From the NCBI GenBank assembly GCA_016795425.1, contig JAEUHG010000014.1, positions 28,674 to 92,673 of the forward strand: a stretch of DNA of 64,000 bases. The letters are read 5' to 3'. The translations under genes were made by a program, and so were the position numbers. Below, one piece after another: positions 8,341 to 23,673 of this stretch. Under the pieces are notes generated by a model. The model ran no database searches. It was given only the letters and a program-made list of their open reading frames with translations, and was not told the origin of the DNA. The DNA comes from Verrucomicrobiales bacterium. Lineage in GTDB: Bacteria; Verrucomicrobiota; Verrucomicrobiia; Limisphaerales; CAIMTB01. Every line of letters starts with the position of its first letter. Position 1 is the first letter of the stretch.

Positions 8341-10002
8341 TCACCGGCGCGGCGACGGCTTCTCCAAGATGATGCGACCCAGCGTTTCGTTCAACCGCTC
8401 CTGGCCCAAGGCCACATCTCCCAATCGCCCGATCGCATCCCCGGCCCTCGACAACAGGTCCGCCCGCTTCTCCGCCTCCGAGACAACCCGCAACAAATAC
8501 CGCTCGCTCCGCCCCAACCCGGGACCTCCATCCTGCTTCCTGTCGGTCGCCTCGACCCAAAACTCCACCAGGGTCCCCTCGACCAGTGGAGGCTTCACCG
8601 TGGCCAATGCCCACTCGAAGCGCCGTCGAATCGTGGCTGCCACCGCCTCGCCCGCATCGAGTTCGATCCGTTCCGGAATGCCATTCGTGGCCCCAGCGCG
8701 CTGGTACGCGATCGCCACTCCCGCAATTCCATAGTCGTCGGTCGCCTCGAAGGATATCAGCACCGAGCTGCGCCCCATGACCAACTCTTCGCGGCGGGCC
8801 GGGAGCAACACCCGGACTCCGGGAGGTTGGTCGGCAACCACTTCCATCGCATGCACGGCCGGGTCCTTTGACGCAATGCCCTGGTGATCCACCAAATCCA
8901 TCGCGAAACCGGACAACCGCGGATCGTCGACTGGAAACTCGACCGCGAACCGTTGGGGCTCGGCGGCCGACAAAGTGGCGGTTTCCACCCGGTCCGCCCC
9001 CAGCAATCGCAATTCCGCCTTCGCCAGTCCATGATTGGCTTCTCCAGCCAGGCGCACTCGACTTCCTTTCAGCAGAGAAAGTGCCCCGGCCCCCAAGGTG
9101 CGCGGCGCCAAACCGGTGTACTCCGGCAAAACCTGCGTCACCACCAGATTGGTCACCACCGGCCGCGGCAGGACCTCAACGCCAAATTCGTCGCTCACCG
9201 CGTCGCCGAGGGTGATCTGATAACGGAAAGACGCTGGAATATTTGCCAGGATGCGCTCGAACCTGCCGCGTATCTGGGGATCCGGATCCAGATTCAGTTT
9301 TTGAATGCGTCCCGAGGGATGCCGGATCTGCACCCGTCCACTCGCTGGAACCAGGCCTTCCACTCGGGCGAAGATGGCAAAATCATCGCCTCTCCCCATC
9401 ACTTTGGCCCCACTCACCTCGACGAAACGGGTCTTCCGCGGCACCGGCACTTCCTCCAGAAAGGCGCGCTTCAACAGGACGCCGGAGGAGGGCCAGGCCA
9501 AGCCGAAACTGATGAGAACGCCAATCAACACCGGAGCGGTCCAGCGCAGGCACGCCTTCAGGTCCCCGGCCGGCGCCAGGATCTTGGGATTCAATCCCTG
9601 TGCCACCTCATCCGCATTCGCCACAAGCCGACGAATAAAGGTGGCTGCTTCCTCGGTATCACGCGGTTCCCGGGACAACTGGACGGCGCTGATCAACCGG
9701 CTGCGGAGCGCGGGTTGGCGACGTTCGATCCAAAGTGCCAAACCGTCCTGGGACGGCAAGGAACGCCAGGGCTGCAGCAACCAACGCCAGGCCGCAAACA
9801 GGCTTCCTCCGACGCCGAGCAACAGCCATCCCACGCGGGCCAGTCGCGGCATTTCCCACCACCAATCCAGCCAACAACCCACGAGAACGAACAGGGTCCA
9901 GGTGGCGGCGACGCGAAGAAGGCCCGCCGCAATGGCAAGTCGAACCAGGCGGGAACGAACCGCCAACACCGCCGGCCAGCGAAGAGGCGGGCCCTGGCCC
10001 AT
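8341..10002 (-). CDS. DUF4175-like membrane protein
   Basis: Two membrane segments lie near the N-terminus (LLRVAATWTLFVLVGCWLDW and VGWLLLGVGGSLFAAW), then ALWIERRQPALRSRLISAVQL, a third TM (APVLIGVLISFGLAWP) and a long region of beta domains (for example VVTQVLPEYTGLAPRTLG and VLISFEATDDYGIAGVAIAY). This order is that of DUF4175-type proteins: an N-terminal TM hairpin followed by Ig-like exported domains. The reading frame is open to 10212, but MGQGPPLRW at 10002 places a basic segment just before the first TM, so I chose it (553 residues). It is the first gene of the minus-strand operon. A role in envelope assembly or surveillance is inference. Confidence 0.62.
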   Translation of the reverse strand: MGQGPPLRWPAVLAVRSRLVRLAIAAGLLRVAATWTLFVLVGCWLDWWWEMPRLARVGWLLLGVGGSLFAAWRWLLQPWRSLPSQDGLALWIERRQPALRSRLISAVQLSREPRDTEEAATFIRRLVANADEVAQGLNPKILAPAGDLKACLRWTAPVLIGVLISFGLAWPSSGVLLKRAFLEEVPVPRKTRFVEVSGAKVMGRGDDFAIFARVEGLVPASGRVQIRHPSGRIQKLNLDPDPQIRGRFERILANIPASFRYQITLGDAVSDEFGVEVLPRPVVTNLVVTQVLPEYTGLAPRTLGAGALSLLKGSRVRLAGEANHGLAKAELRLLGADRVETATLSAAEPQRFAVEFPVDDPRLSGFAMDLVDHQGIASKDPAVHAMEVVADQPPGVRVLLPARREELVMGRSSVLISFEATDDYGIAGVAIAYQRAGATNGIPERIELDAGEAVAATIRRRFEWALATVKPPLVEGTLVEFWVEATDRKQDGGPGLGRSERYLLRVVSEAEKRADLLSRAGDAIGRLGDVALGQERLNETLGRIILEKPSPRR

Positions 10003-10357
10003 GGATCGGGCTGGGTCGCGGGTTTTGGACTGCGTCTCGAGTTCCGGCAGAGCCCAAAGAATGCGGGGTGCGGTCCGGCCAAAACAACACTGGAAATCCG
10101 CTCTGAAAGAAATCAGTCTTTCTGACCCTTGGAAGGGACCCGGCAGGACGGGTTGGGCCAGGTCTGAACCGGATACGGAAGAGCTGCCCCTACCGCCTAA
10201 GAAATTTTCCAAGTTTCAATTTGACTCTTGGTTACCGGTTCCCTAAGAGGGGTGTTCCAAACTGGACCGCAGCGCATTTGGACAACACAGCCCGCGCCGG
10301 GAGTTGGGTCGGGCTGATTGTCTTTTTGTCGTCTGACGACCCGGAATGGGAATTGGC
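10003..10357. other. intergenic region between the divergent DUF4175-like operon and the tRNA-Thr/tuf transcript
   Basis: This 355-bp gap is less GC-rich than its surroundings around 10195-10235. A minus-strand frame extends from 10002 to 10212, but its translation looks like random GC-rich sequence and I do not believe it. A short inverted repeat GAAAGA/TCTTTC is at 10105-10122. The gap must hold the divergent promoters; one candidate is listed separately. No small gene was recognised. Confidence 0.5.
10221..10249 (+). promoter_or_regulatory. candidate sigma-70-type promoter for tRNA-Thr/tuf
   Basis: TTGACT at 10221-10226 matches five of six -35 consensus bases. After a 17-base spacer there is TAAGAG at 10244-10249, which matches only three of six -10 bases. 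The element lies in the most AT-rich part of the gap and about 110 bp before tRNA-Thr. The weak -10 keeps confidence low. Confidence 0.3.
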
Positions 10358-10433
<76 letters not shown>

Positions 10434-10499
10434 GGATACCGTCGACTCGAAAGTCAACGCACGCGACAAACGAACGCCCGCAAGCTTAGGAGTTAGGCA

Positions 10500-11693
10500 A
10501 TGGCAAAGGAAAATTTTCAACGCACGAAACCCCACGTGAACGTCGGCACCATTGGTCACGTTGACCATGGCAAGTCCACGTTGACCGCCGCGATCGTTGA
10601 GGTCCAGGCCCGCAAAGGCCTTGCGCAACGCATCTCCTACGCGGATATCACCAAGGGCGGAACGGTCCGTGACGAGACCAAGACCGTCACCATCGCCGTC
10701 TCCCACGTGGAGTACCAAAGCGAGCAACGACACTACGCACACGTCGATTGCCCCGGTCACGCGGACTACATCAAGAACATGATCACCGGTGCCGCCCAGA
10801 TGGACGGCGCCATCCTGGTCGTGAGCGCGGCCGACGGTCCCATGCCCCAAACCCGCGAGCATATCCTTCTCGCCCGCCAGGTCGGAGTGCCGGCCATCGT
10901 CGTTTTCCTCAACAAGGTCGACCTCGTCGATGATCCTGAACTGCTCGACCTCGTCGAGATGGAGATCCGTGATCTCCTGTCCAAGTACCAGTTCCCCGGC
11001 GACACCACCCCGGTCATCCGTGGCAGCGCCACCGCCGCCATGGCCGCCAAACCGGAAGGCGAGAAAGCCATCGCCGACCTGCTCGCCGCCATCGATTCGT
11101 TCGTGCCGCTGCCGACGCGCGAAGTCGACAAACCTTTCCTGATGTGCATCGAGGACGTGTTCAACATTGAAGGTCGTGGCACCGTCGTCACCGGCCGTGT
11201 GGAACGCGGTATCCTCAACCGCATGGACGAAGTGGAAATCGTCGGCCTCAAGGACACCCGCAAGACGGTGGCCACCGACATCGAAATGTTCCGCAAGTTG
11301 CTCGACAAGGCCGAGGCCGGCGACAACGTCGGCGTGCTCCTCCGTGGCACCAAGAAGGAGGAAGTGGAACGCGGCATGGTTCTCGCCAAGCCGGCCAGCA
11401 TCAAGCCGCACACCAAGTTCAAGGCGGAGGTGTACGTCCTCTCCAAGGAAGAAGGTGGCCGTCATACGCCGTTCTTCACCAATTATCGTCCGCAGTTCTA
11501 TTTCCGCACCTCCGACGTCACCGGGACGGTCGCCCTGCCTCAGGGTGTCGAAATGGTGATGCCCGGCGACAACGTCTCGGTGGACGTGCAACTGATCGCC
11601 CCGGTCGCCATGGAGAAAGGTCAACGATTCGCCATCCGCGAGGGTGGTCGTACCATCGGCGCCGGTCGAATCAGCGAAGTTCTTGCTTCCTGA
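10500..11693 (+). CDS. tuf: translation elongation factor Tu
   Basis: EF-Tu carries aminoacyl-tRNA to the ribosome as a GTP complex. The 397-residue protein starts [19 protein letters not shown] and has the P-loop GHVDHGKST, the switch [10 protein letters not shown] with its catalytic His, NKVD and the SA motif of G5, followed by the two beta-barrel domains. Length is normal. AGGAG at 10488-10492, seven bases before ATG, is one of the few convincing Shine-Dalgarno sites in the window, in line with very high expression. A hairpin terminator follows. Confidence 0.98.
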   Translation: MAKENFQRTKPHVNVGTIGHVDHGKSTLTAAIVEVQARKGLAQRISYADITKGGTVRDETKTVTIAVSHVEYQSEQRHYAHVDCPGHADYIKNMITGAAQMDGAILVVSAADGPMPQTREHILLARQVGVPAIVVFLNKVDLVDDPELLDLVEMEIRDLLSKYQFPGDTTPVIRGSATAAMAAKPEGEKAIADLLAAIDSFVPLPTREVDKPFLMCIEDVFNIEGRGTVVTGRVERGILNRMDEVEIVGLKDTRKTVATDIEMFRKLLDKAEAGDNVGVLLRGTKKEEVERGMVLAKPASIKPHTKFKAEVYVLSKEEGGRHTPFFTNYRPQFYFRTSDVTGTVALPQGVEMVMPGDNVSVDVQLIAPVAMEKGQRFAIREGGRTIGAGRISEVLAS

Positions 11694-11713
11694 TGGTAGA
11701 CCCAAGTTCTCGT

Positions 11714-11750
11714 GCAAGGCTGAAAGCCCGTCGCTTCAGCCTTGCTTCTT
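11714..11750 (+). terminator. rho-independent terminator after tuf
   Basis: GCAAGGCTGAA (11714-11724) is perfectly complementary to TTCAGCCTTGC (11735-11745). This gives an 11-bp stem with a 10-base loop, followed by TTCTT. The T-run is short, but the position 20 bp after the tuf stop and before tRNA-Trp supports a full or partial terminator. Confidence 0.72.
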
Positions 11751-11790
11751 GAACAAAAACTATCTGCAAGATTGGTCCGCGTCGCGCAGT

Positions 11791-11866
11791 AGGGCGTTAG
11801 CTCAATTGGTAGAGTAGCGGTCTCCAAAACCGTTGGTTGGGGGTTCGAGTCCCTCACGCCCTGCCA
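11791..11866 (+). tRNA. tRNA-Trp (anticodon CCA)
   Basis: The 76-base cloverleaf has acceptor AGGGCGT/ACGCCCT, a D-loop AGCTCAATTGGTAGAG and an anticodon loop CTCCAAA that gives CCA. The T-arm is GGGGGTTCGAGTCCCTC, with discriminator G and an encoded 3' CCA at 11864-11866. tRNA-Trp immediately upstream of secE-nusG is a widely conserved bacterial arrangement. Confidence 0.96.
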
Positions 11867-11880
11867 GCAGGCGGCCGCAA

Positions 11881-11970
11881 GGAGGGGTGGCAGAGCGGTC
11901 GAATGCGGCGGTCTTGAAAACCGTTGTGCAGGCAACTGCACCGGGGGTTCGAATCCCTCCCCCTCCGCCA
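11881..11970 (+). tRNA. tRNA-Ser (anticodon TGA)
   Basis: The 90-base tRNA has acceptor GGAGGGG/CCCCTCC and an anticodon loop CTTGAAA that gives TGA for UCA codons. It has the long variable arm typical of serine tRNAs (TTGTGCAGGCAACTGCACC), a T-arm GGGGGTTCGAATCCCTC, discriminator G and an encoded CCA at 11968-11970. It sits 14 bp after tRNA-Trp and only 6 bp before the secE start codon, so it must be processed out of a secE mRNA or be separately transcribed. Confidence 0.95.
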
Positions 11971-11976
11971 AGCGTC

Positions 11977-12234
11977 ATGAATAGCACCACAAGTTTTATC
12001 GTCTGGTCCGTGGTCATCGCCGTGGCTTTCGCCTTGGCGTGGCGATTCGGTTGGCTCGATCGTCTGACCAAATACGTTCAGGAAACCCGCGAAGAACTCC
12101 GGAAATGCACGTGGCCCGGACGCGATGAGCTCTGGGGATCCACCGTCCTGGTGATGGTGTCCACGTCGCTCCTCGGCGTCTTCACCGTGGTCGTCGACTT
12201 TGTCGTCGCCTGGGTCGTCAGTTCCATCGTTTAA
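11977..12234 (+). CDS. secE: preprotein translocase subunit SecE
   Basis: SecE stabilises SecY in the Sec channel. The 85-residue protein starts MNSTTSFIVWSVVIAVAF. It has an N-terminal hydrophobic segment (7-22), the conserved amphipathic motif ETREELRKCTWPGRDELW and a C-terminal membrane segment (LVMVSTSLLGVFTVVVDFVV). Many bacterial SecE proteins have one TM; this has two. The longer open frame begins inside the tRNAs and is not used. The ATG follows the tRNA-Ser CCA by six bases with no Shine-Dalgarno sequence. Gene order secE-nusG-rplK supports the call. Confidence 0.92.
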   Translation: MNSTTSFIVWSVVIAVAFALAWRFGWLDRLTKYVQETREELRKCTWPGRDELWGSTVLVMVSTSLLGVFTVVVDFVVAWVVSSIV

Positions 12235-12298
12235 CCTCCGACCTTTCCCGCCACACTCCTCTCCTCCACCGCGGCCCACTCTCTTCCGTCTCCCTAAC

Positions 12299-12847
12299 AT
12301 GCGCCACCGCTGGTTCGTTCTACACACGCTCTCCGGACAGGAACAAAAGGTCCGCGAGAATATCGAGAAGCGCGCCCGGGCTGAAGAGGTGACCGAGTAC
12401 ATCTCGGAAGTGCTGGTGCCGATGGAGAAGGTGACCGAGGTCCGCAACGGGAAGAAGTCGGTCTCGCTGCGGAAACTGCATCCCGGTTACGTTTATATCC
12501 AGATGGCTCTGGTCGATGAGGAACATCGCCTGCTCGATCGCCCCTGGTACTTTATCCGCGAAACTCCCGGCATCATCGGCTTTGTCGGCGGGGAACGCCC
12601 CGTCGAAGTCCCCGAGGAGGAAATCGCCGCCATCAAAGCCCAAATCGCCGAATCCGAAGACGCCGAACGCCCCAAGGTGAGCTTCGCCGTCGGCGAAACC
12701 GTCAAGATCAACGACGGCCCGTTCCTCAATTTCAATGGCGTCATCGAGGAAATCGACGCCGAGAAGGGCAAACTCAAAATCACCGTCAATGTCTTCGGCC
12801 GAAATACCCCGGTCGAACTCGAATACTGGAAGGTCGAAAAGGCCTAA
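12299..12847 (+). CDS. nusG: transcription termination/antitermination factor NusG
   Basis: NusG binds RNA polymerase and couples it to Rho or the ribosome. The 182-residue protein has the NGN domain (MRHRWFVLHTLSGQEQKV, then HPGYVYIQMALVDE and TPGIIGFVGGERP). A C-terminal KOW domain follows (FAVGETVKINDGPFLNFNG and GKLKITVNVFGRNTPVELEY). ATG 12299 was chosen because NGN homology begins there. The upstream sequence is pyrimidine-rich without a Shine-Dalgarno site. It is 64 bp after secE and 12 bp before rplK. Confidence 0.96.
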   Translation: MRHRWFVLHTLSGQEQKVRENIEKRARAEEVTEYISEVLVPMEKVTEVRNGKKSVSLRKLHPGYVYIQMALVDEEHRLLDRPWYFIRETPGIIGFVGGERPVEVPEEEIAAIKAQIAESEDAERPKVSFAVGETVKINDGPFLNFNGVIEEIDAEKGKLKITVNVFGRNTPVELEYWKVEKA

Positions 12848-12859
12848 CCGCACACTCTC

Positions 12860-13285
12860 ATGGCAAAGAAGGTCACAGCGCAGATCAAACTACAGATTCC
12901 CGGCGGCCAAGCAAACCCCGCCCCCCCGGTCGGCCCCGCCTTGGGTCAGCACGGCGTCAACATCATGGCGTTCTGCAAGGAGTTTAATGCTCGCACCAAG
13001 GATGCCGGCGGCATGGTCGTGCCCGTCGTCATCACCGTCTACCAGGACAAGTCGTTCACTTTCATCACGAAGTCCCCGCCCGCTTCCGCCCTCCTCAAGA
13101 AGGCCGCCGGCATCGCCTCAGGTTCCAAGACCCCGAACAAGGACAAGGTCGGTAAAGTGACCCGCAAACAGATCCTTGAGATCATCAAGACCAAGAAGGA
13201 CGACATCAATGCCGCGTCCGAGGATGCCGCGGTCCGCGTCATCGCCGGCACCGCCCGCAGCATGGGCATTGAAGTCATCGACTGA
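12860..13285 (+). CDS. rplK: 50S ribosomal protein L11
   Basis: The 141-residue protein starts [19 protein letters not shown]. It has the [20 protein letters not shown] motif in the N-terminal domain and the rRNA-binding C-terminal domain (ITRKQ-type [19 protein letters not shown], then [10 protein letters not shown]). L11 binds the GTPase-associated centre of 23S rRNA. Length and sequence are normal. It is followed by rplA after 76 bp. Confidence 0.98.
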   Translation: MAKKVTAQIKLQIPGGQANPAPPVGPALGQHGVNIMAFCKEFNARTKDAGGMVVPVVITVYQDKSFTFITKSPPASALLKKAAGIASGSKTPNKDKVGKVTRKQILEIIKTKKDDINAASEDAAVRVIAGTARSMGIEVID

Positions 13286-13361
13286 TCCCTTTCCCTTCCC
13301 GAATCCCTAAACCCAAACCGGCGGGAGGGCCGTCACAAGCCCGCTAGCACCGCCAGATCCA

Positions 13362-14054
13362 ATGCGTAGCAAACGTTATCGCAAAGCCGCGGCGCTCATC
13401 GAACCGGAGCGCACCTATAACCTCAAGTCGGCCATCGAGGTCCTCAGCAAGTTCCCTAAGGCGAAGTTCAACGAAACGGTTGAGCTATCGTTCCGACTCG
13501 GCGTTGATCCCCGCCAATCCGACCAGATGGTCCGCGGTACCGTCCCCCTGCCCCACGGCAGCGGCAAACTCGTTCGCGTGCTCGTCTTCGCCAAACCCGG
13601 CGCGTCCGCCGAAGCCGCCAAGGCCGCTGGTGCCGAATTCGTGGGCTTCGACGATATGATCAAGAAGTGCCAGGAAGGCTGGACGGATTTCGACATCGCC
13701 GTCGCCACGCCCGAGGCCATGATCGAGGTTCGTAAACTCGGCAAGGTGCTCGGTCCGCGAGGCCTGATGCCCAATCCTAAGACTGGCACCGTCACGGACG
13801 ACACCGCCAAAGCGGTTCGCGAGTTCAAGGCCGGACGCGTCGAGTTCAAGGTCGACAAGACGGGCAACCTTCACGTTCCCGTCGGCAAGGCCTCGTTCAC
13901 GTCCCAACAACTCGAAGAGAACGCCCGCGCCGTGCTGGATGCCGTCGCCAAAGCGAAGCCCTCGACCGCCAAAGGTGTGTTCCTGCGCACCTGCGTCCTG
14001 TCCGCCACCATGAGTCCGGCCGTGCGTATCGACACCCGGGACCTCGTTCACTAA
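13362..14054 (+). CDS. rplA: 50S ribosomal protein L1
   Basis: The 230-residue protein starts MRSKRYRKAAALI. It contains the L1 signatures VELSFRLGVDPRQSDQMVRG, GKVLGPRGLMPNPKTGTV and GRVEFKVDKTGNLHVPVGK. L1 forms the mobile stalk at the ribosomal E site and in many bacteria represses its own operon. No clear L1-binding mRNA site was identified in the 76 bp upstream. Confidence 0.98.
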   Translation: MRSKRYRKAAALIEPERTYNLKSAIEVLSKFPKAKFNETVELSFRLGVDPRQSDQMVRGTVPLPHGSGKLVRVLVFAKPGASAEAAKAAGAEFVGFDDMIKKCQEGWTDFDIAVATPEAMIEVRKLGKVLGPRGLMPNPKTGTVTDDTAKAVREFKAGRVEFKVDKTGNLHVPVGKASFTSQQLEENARAVLDAVAKAKPSTAKGVFLRTCVLSATMSPAVRIDTRDLVH

Positions 14055-14092
14055 GTCCATTCGGTACCCTTCACCCCTTTCCTCATCCGACC

Positions 14093-14605
14093 ATGCGTCA
14101 AGAGAAGAAGTTCATCAGCGCCGAATACCTGGCCCGACTGAATCGGTCTCCGTTCTTCATCGTGACCGATTACACCGGCCTCAAAGTCCAGCACTTCAGT
14201 GAACTCCGGAAGCGCCTCCGCCAATCCGGTGCCGAAGTGCATGTCGTGAAGAACACCATCTTCAAGATCGCTGCCCGCGAAGCGGGCATCGCCGAGCTTG
14301 GCGGCACGCTCTCCGGTCAGATTGCCGTGGTGACCGGACCCAAGGACATCTCCGCCGCCGCCAAGGTGCTGAAGACCTTCGCCGCGGAATTCGAGAAGCC
14401 AAAGGTCCGCTTCGGCTGCCTCAACGCTCAGCACATCGACGCGGCCGGCATCGCGGTTCTGGCAGATCTGCCGTCCATCGAAGTTCTGCGCGGCAAGCTC
14501 TTGGGTCTGTTTCAGGCTCCCGCTGGCCAATTGGTCCGCCTTCTCAATGAACCAGCCGCCTCGCTGGCTCGCGTCCTCCAGGCCAAGGCCGACAAGCCCG
14601 CCTGA
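14093..14605 (+). CDS. rplJ: 50S ribosomal protein L10
   Basis: The 170-residue protein (MRQEKKFISAEYLARLNRS) forms the base of the L7/L12 stalk. It has the family features FFIVTDYTGLKVQHFSELRK, LRQSGAEVHVVKNTI and LSGQIAVVTGPKD, and an Ala-rich C-terminal helix that binds L12 dimers. It starts 38 bp after rplA and is followed by a 177-bp gap containing two strong hairpins before rplL. Confidence 0.97.
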   Translation: MRQEKKFISAEYLARLNRSPFFIVTDYTGLKVQHFSELRKRLRQSGAEVHVVKNTIFKIAAREAGIAELGGTLSGQIAVVTGPKDISAAAKVLKTFAAEFEKPKVRFGCLNAQHIDAAGIAVLADLPSIEVLRGKLLGLFQAPAGQLVRLLNEPAASLARVLQAKADKPA

Positions 14606-14617
14606 CCTCCTGACAAA

Positions 14618-14690
14618 GGGCGGCCGCAACGCCGCCCGCTGTAAATCGAAACCCGAATTCAAACCCTTTCCCCGGCCAAACCGGCCGGGG
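14618..14690 (+). promoter_or_regulatory. two strong hairpins in the rplJ-rplL gap
   Basis: The first is GGGCGGC/GCCGCCC (14618-14624 with 14631-14637, six-base loop). The second is a perfect 8-bp stem CCCCGGCC/GGCCGGGG (14670-14677 with 14683-14690, five-base loop). Neither is followed by a T-run, so they are not simple terminators. They could be processing or attenuation sites that set the ratio of L10 to L12, where four to six L12 copies are needed per L10. That role is inference. Confidence 0.5.
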
Positions 14691-14782
14691 GCTAACCAAA
14701 ACCAAAGAGTAAATCGTCGGCGGGCGGGCTCGCTTGCTCAAATCCCCCGCGGCTGCGGAGGGCGACGAAACTGAAAGACACC

Positions 14783-15175
14783 ATGGCTGACATCAACTCA
14801 ATCGCCGAGCAACTCGGCAAGCTCACCGTCCTCGAAGTCGCTGAGCTCGTGAAGAAACTCGAAGCCGACTGGGGCGTGAGCGCTGCGGCGCCCGTCGCCG
14901 TCGCCGCCGCCGCCCCCGCGGGTGGTGGAGCCGCCGCGGCCCCCGCCGCCGAGGCCAAGACCGAATTCGACGTCATCCTGGCTTCCGTGCCGGCCGACAA
15001 GAAGATCGCCGTCATCAAGGTGGTCCGGGAAATCAAGACTGGCCTGGGACTCGCCGAAGCCAAAAAGCTCGTCGAAGAAGCTCCGAAGCCGGTTCTCGAA
15101 GGGGCCAACAAGGCCGATTCCGACGCCGCCAAGAAGAAGTTGGAGGAAGCTGGCGCGAAGGTCGAAATCAAGTAA
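14783..15175 (+). CDS. rplL: 50S ribosomal protein L7/L12
   Basis: The 130-residue protein has the N-terminal dimerisation domain ([20 protein letters not shown]), an Ala-rich hinge ([20 protein letters not shown]) and the C-terminal factor-binding domain ([38 protein letters not shown]). It recruits translational GTPases to the ribosome. The 20-residue hinge is nearly all Ala, Gly and Pro. GGAG at 14757-14760 is too far from ATG to be a good Shine-Dalgarno site. Confidence 0.98.
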   Translation: MADINSIAEQLGKLTVLEVAELVKKLEADWGVSAAAPVAVAAAAPAGGGAAAAPAAEAKTEFDVILASVPADKKIAVIKVVREIKTGLGLAEAKKLVEEAPKPVLEGANKADSDAAKKKLEEAGAKVEIK

Positions 15176-15185
15176 ATTCGCTCTC

Positions 15186-15225
15186 ACACCGCAGGGGCGG
15201 CGGCCTGCCGCCCCTGCGCCGGTGT
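15186..15225 (+). promoter_or_regulatory. long hairpin between rplL and rpoB (attenuator or processing site)
   Basis: GCAGGGGCGGC (15191-15201) pairs perfectly with GCCGCCCCTGC (15207-15217) around a five-base loop. Flanking ACACC/GGTGT extends the stem after a three-base bulge. No T-run follows. In other bacteria a partial terminator or RNase III site lies here and lowers rpoBC expression relative to ribosomal proteins; the same role is inferred. The rest of the 239-bp gap shows no gene. Confidence 0.55.
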
Positions 15226-15414
15226 TCAGCACGCCGGAGTTCGTTCAGGCCAAAACAAGCCCGCTGCGTCCGATTGCCGTCCCGGGCGGAGGGACGCGGG
15301 GGGCTCAAAGCAAGCAAAGCGGGATGCCGGCGCCGGCCGAGCTCCTGCTTTTTTATTCTCCGCTCGGGACATTTGTATGAACGGCCGGCAGTGGCCCAAG
15401 CTCAAAGAGCACTC

Positions 15415-19344
<3,930 letters not shown>

Positions 19345-19380
19345 CCGTCGACCCGATCCAGCTCACTATCTCCTATTCCT

Positions 19381-23556
<4,176 letters not shown>

Positions 23557-23592
23557 TCGCCTGGGATACCAACGTTCCCAATCCTTCCTTCC

Positions 23593-23621
23593 AAGGGCGC
23601 CCCACAAAGGGCGCCCTTTTT
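23593..23621 (+). terminator. rho-independent terminator after rpoC
   Basis: AAGGGCGCC (23593-23601) pairs perfectly with GGCGCCCTT (23610-23618) around an eight-base loop. The stem runs into TTTTT (23617-23621). This is the clearest intrinsic terminator in the window and closes the secE-rpoC block. Confidence 0.9.
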
Positions 23622-23673
23622 GTTCCCTGGCTTGCGCCGAACCACAAGGAAGGATCTCCTTGCGGCGCAAACG

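Noticed and set aside
10003..10212. N-terminal extension of the DUF4175-like protein to 10212
   Set aside because: The added 70 residues have no family similarity and would place an odd segment before the first membrane helix.
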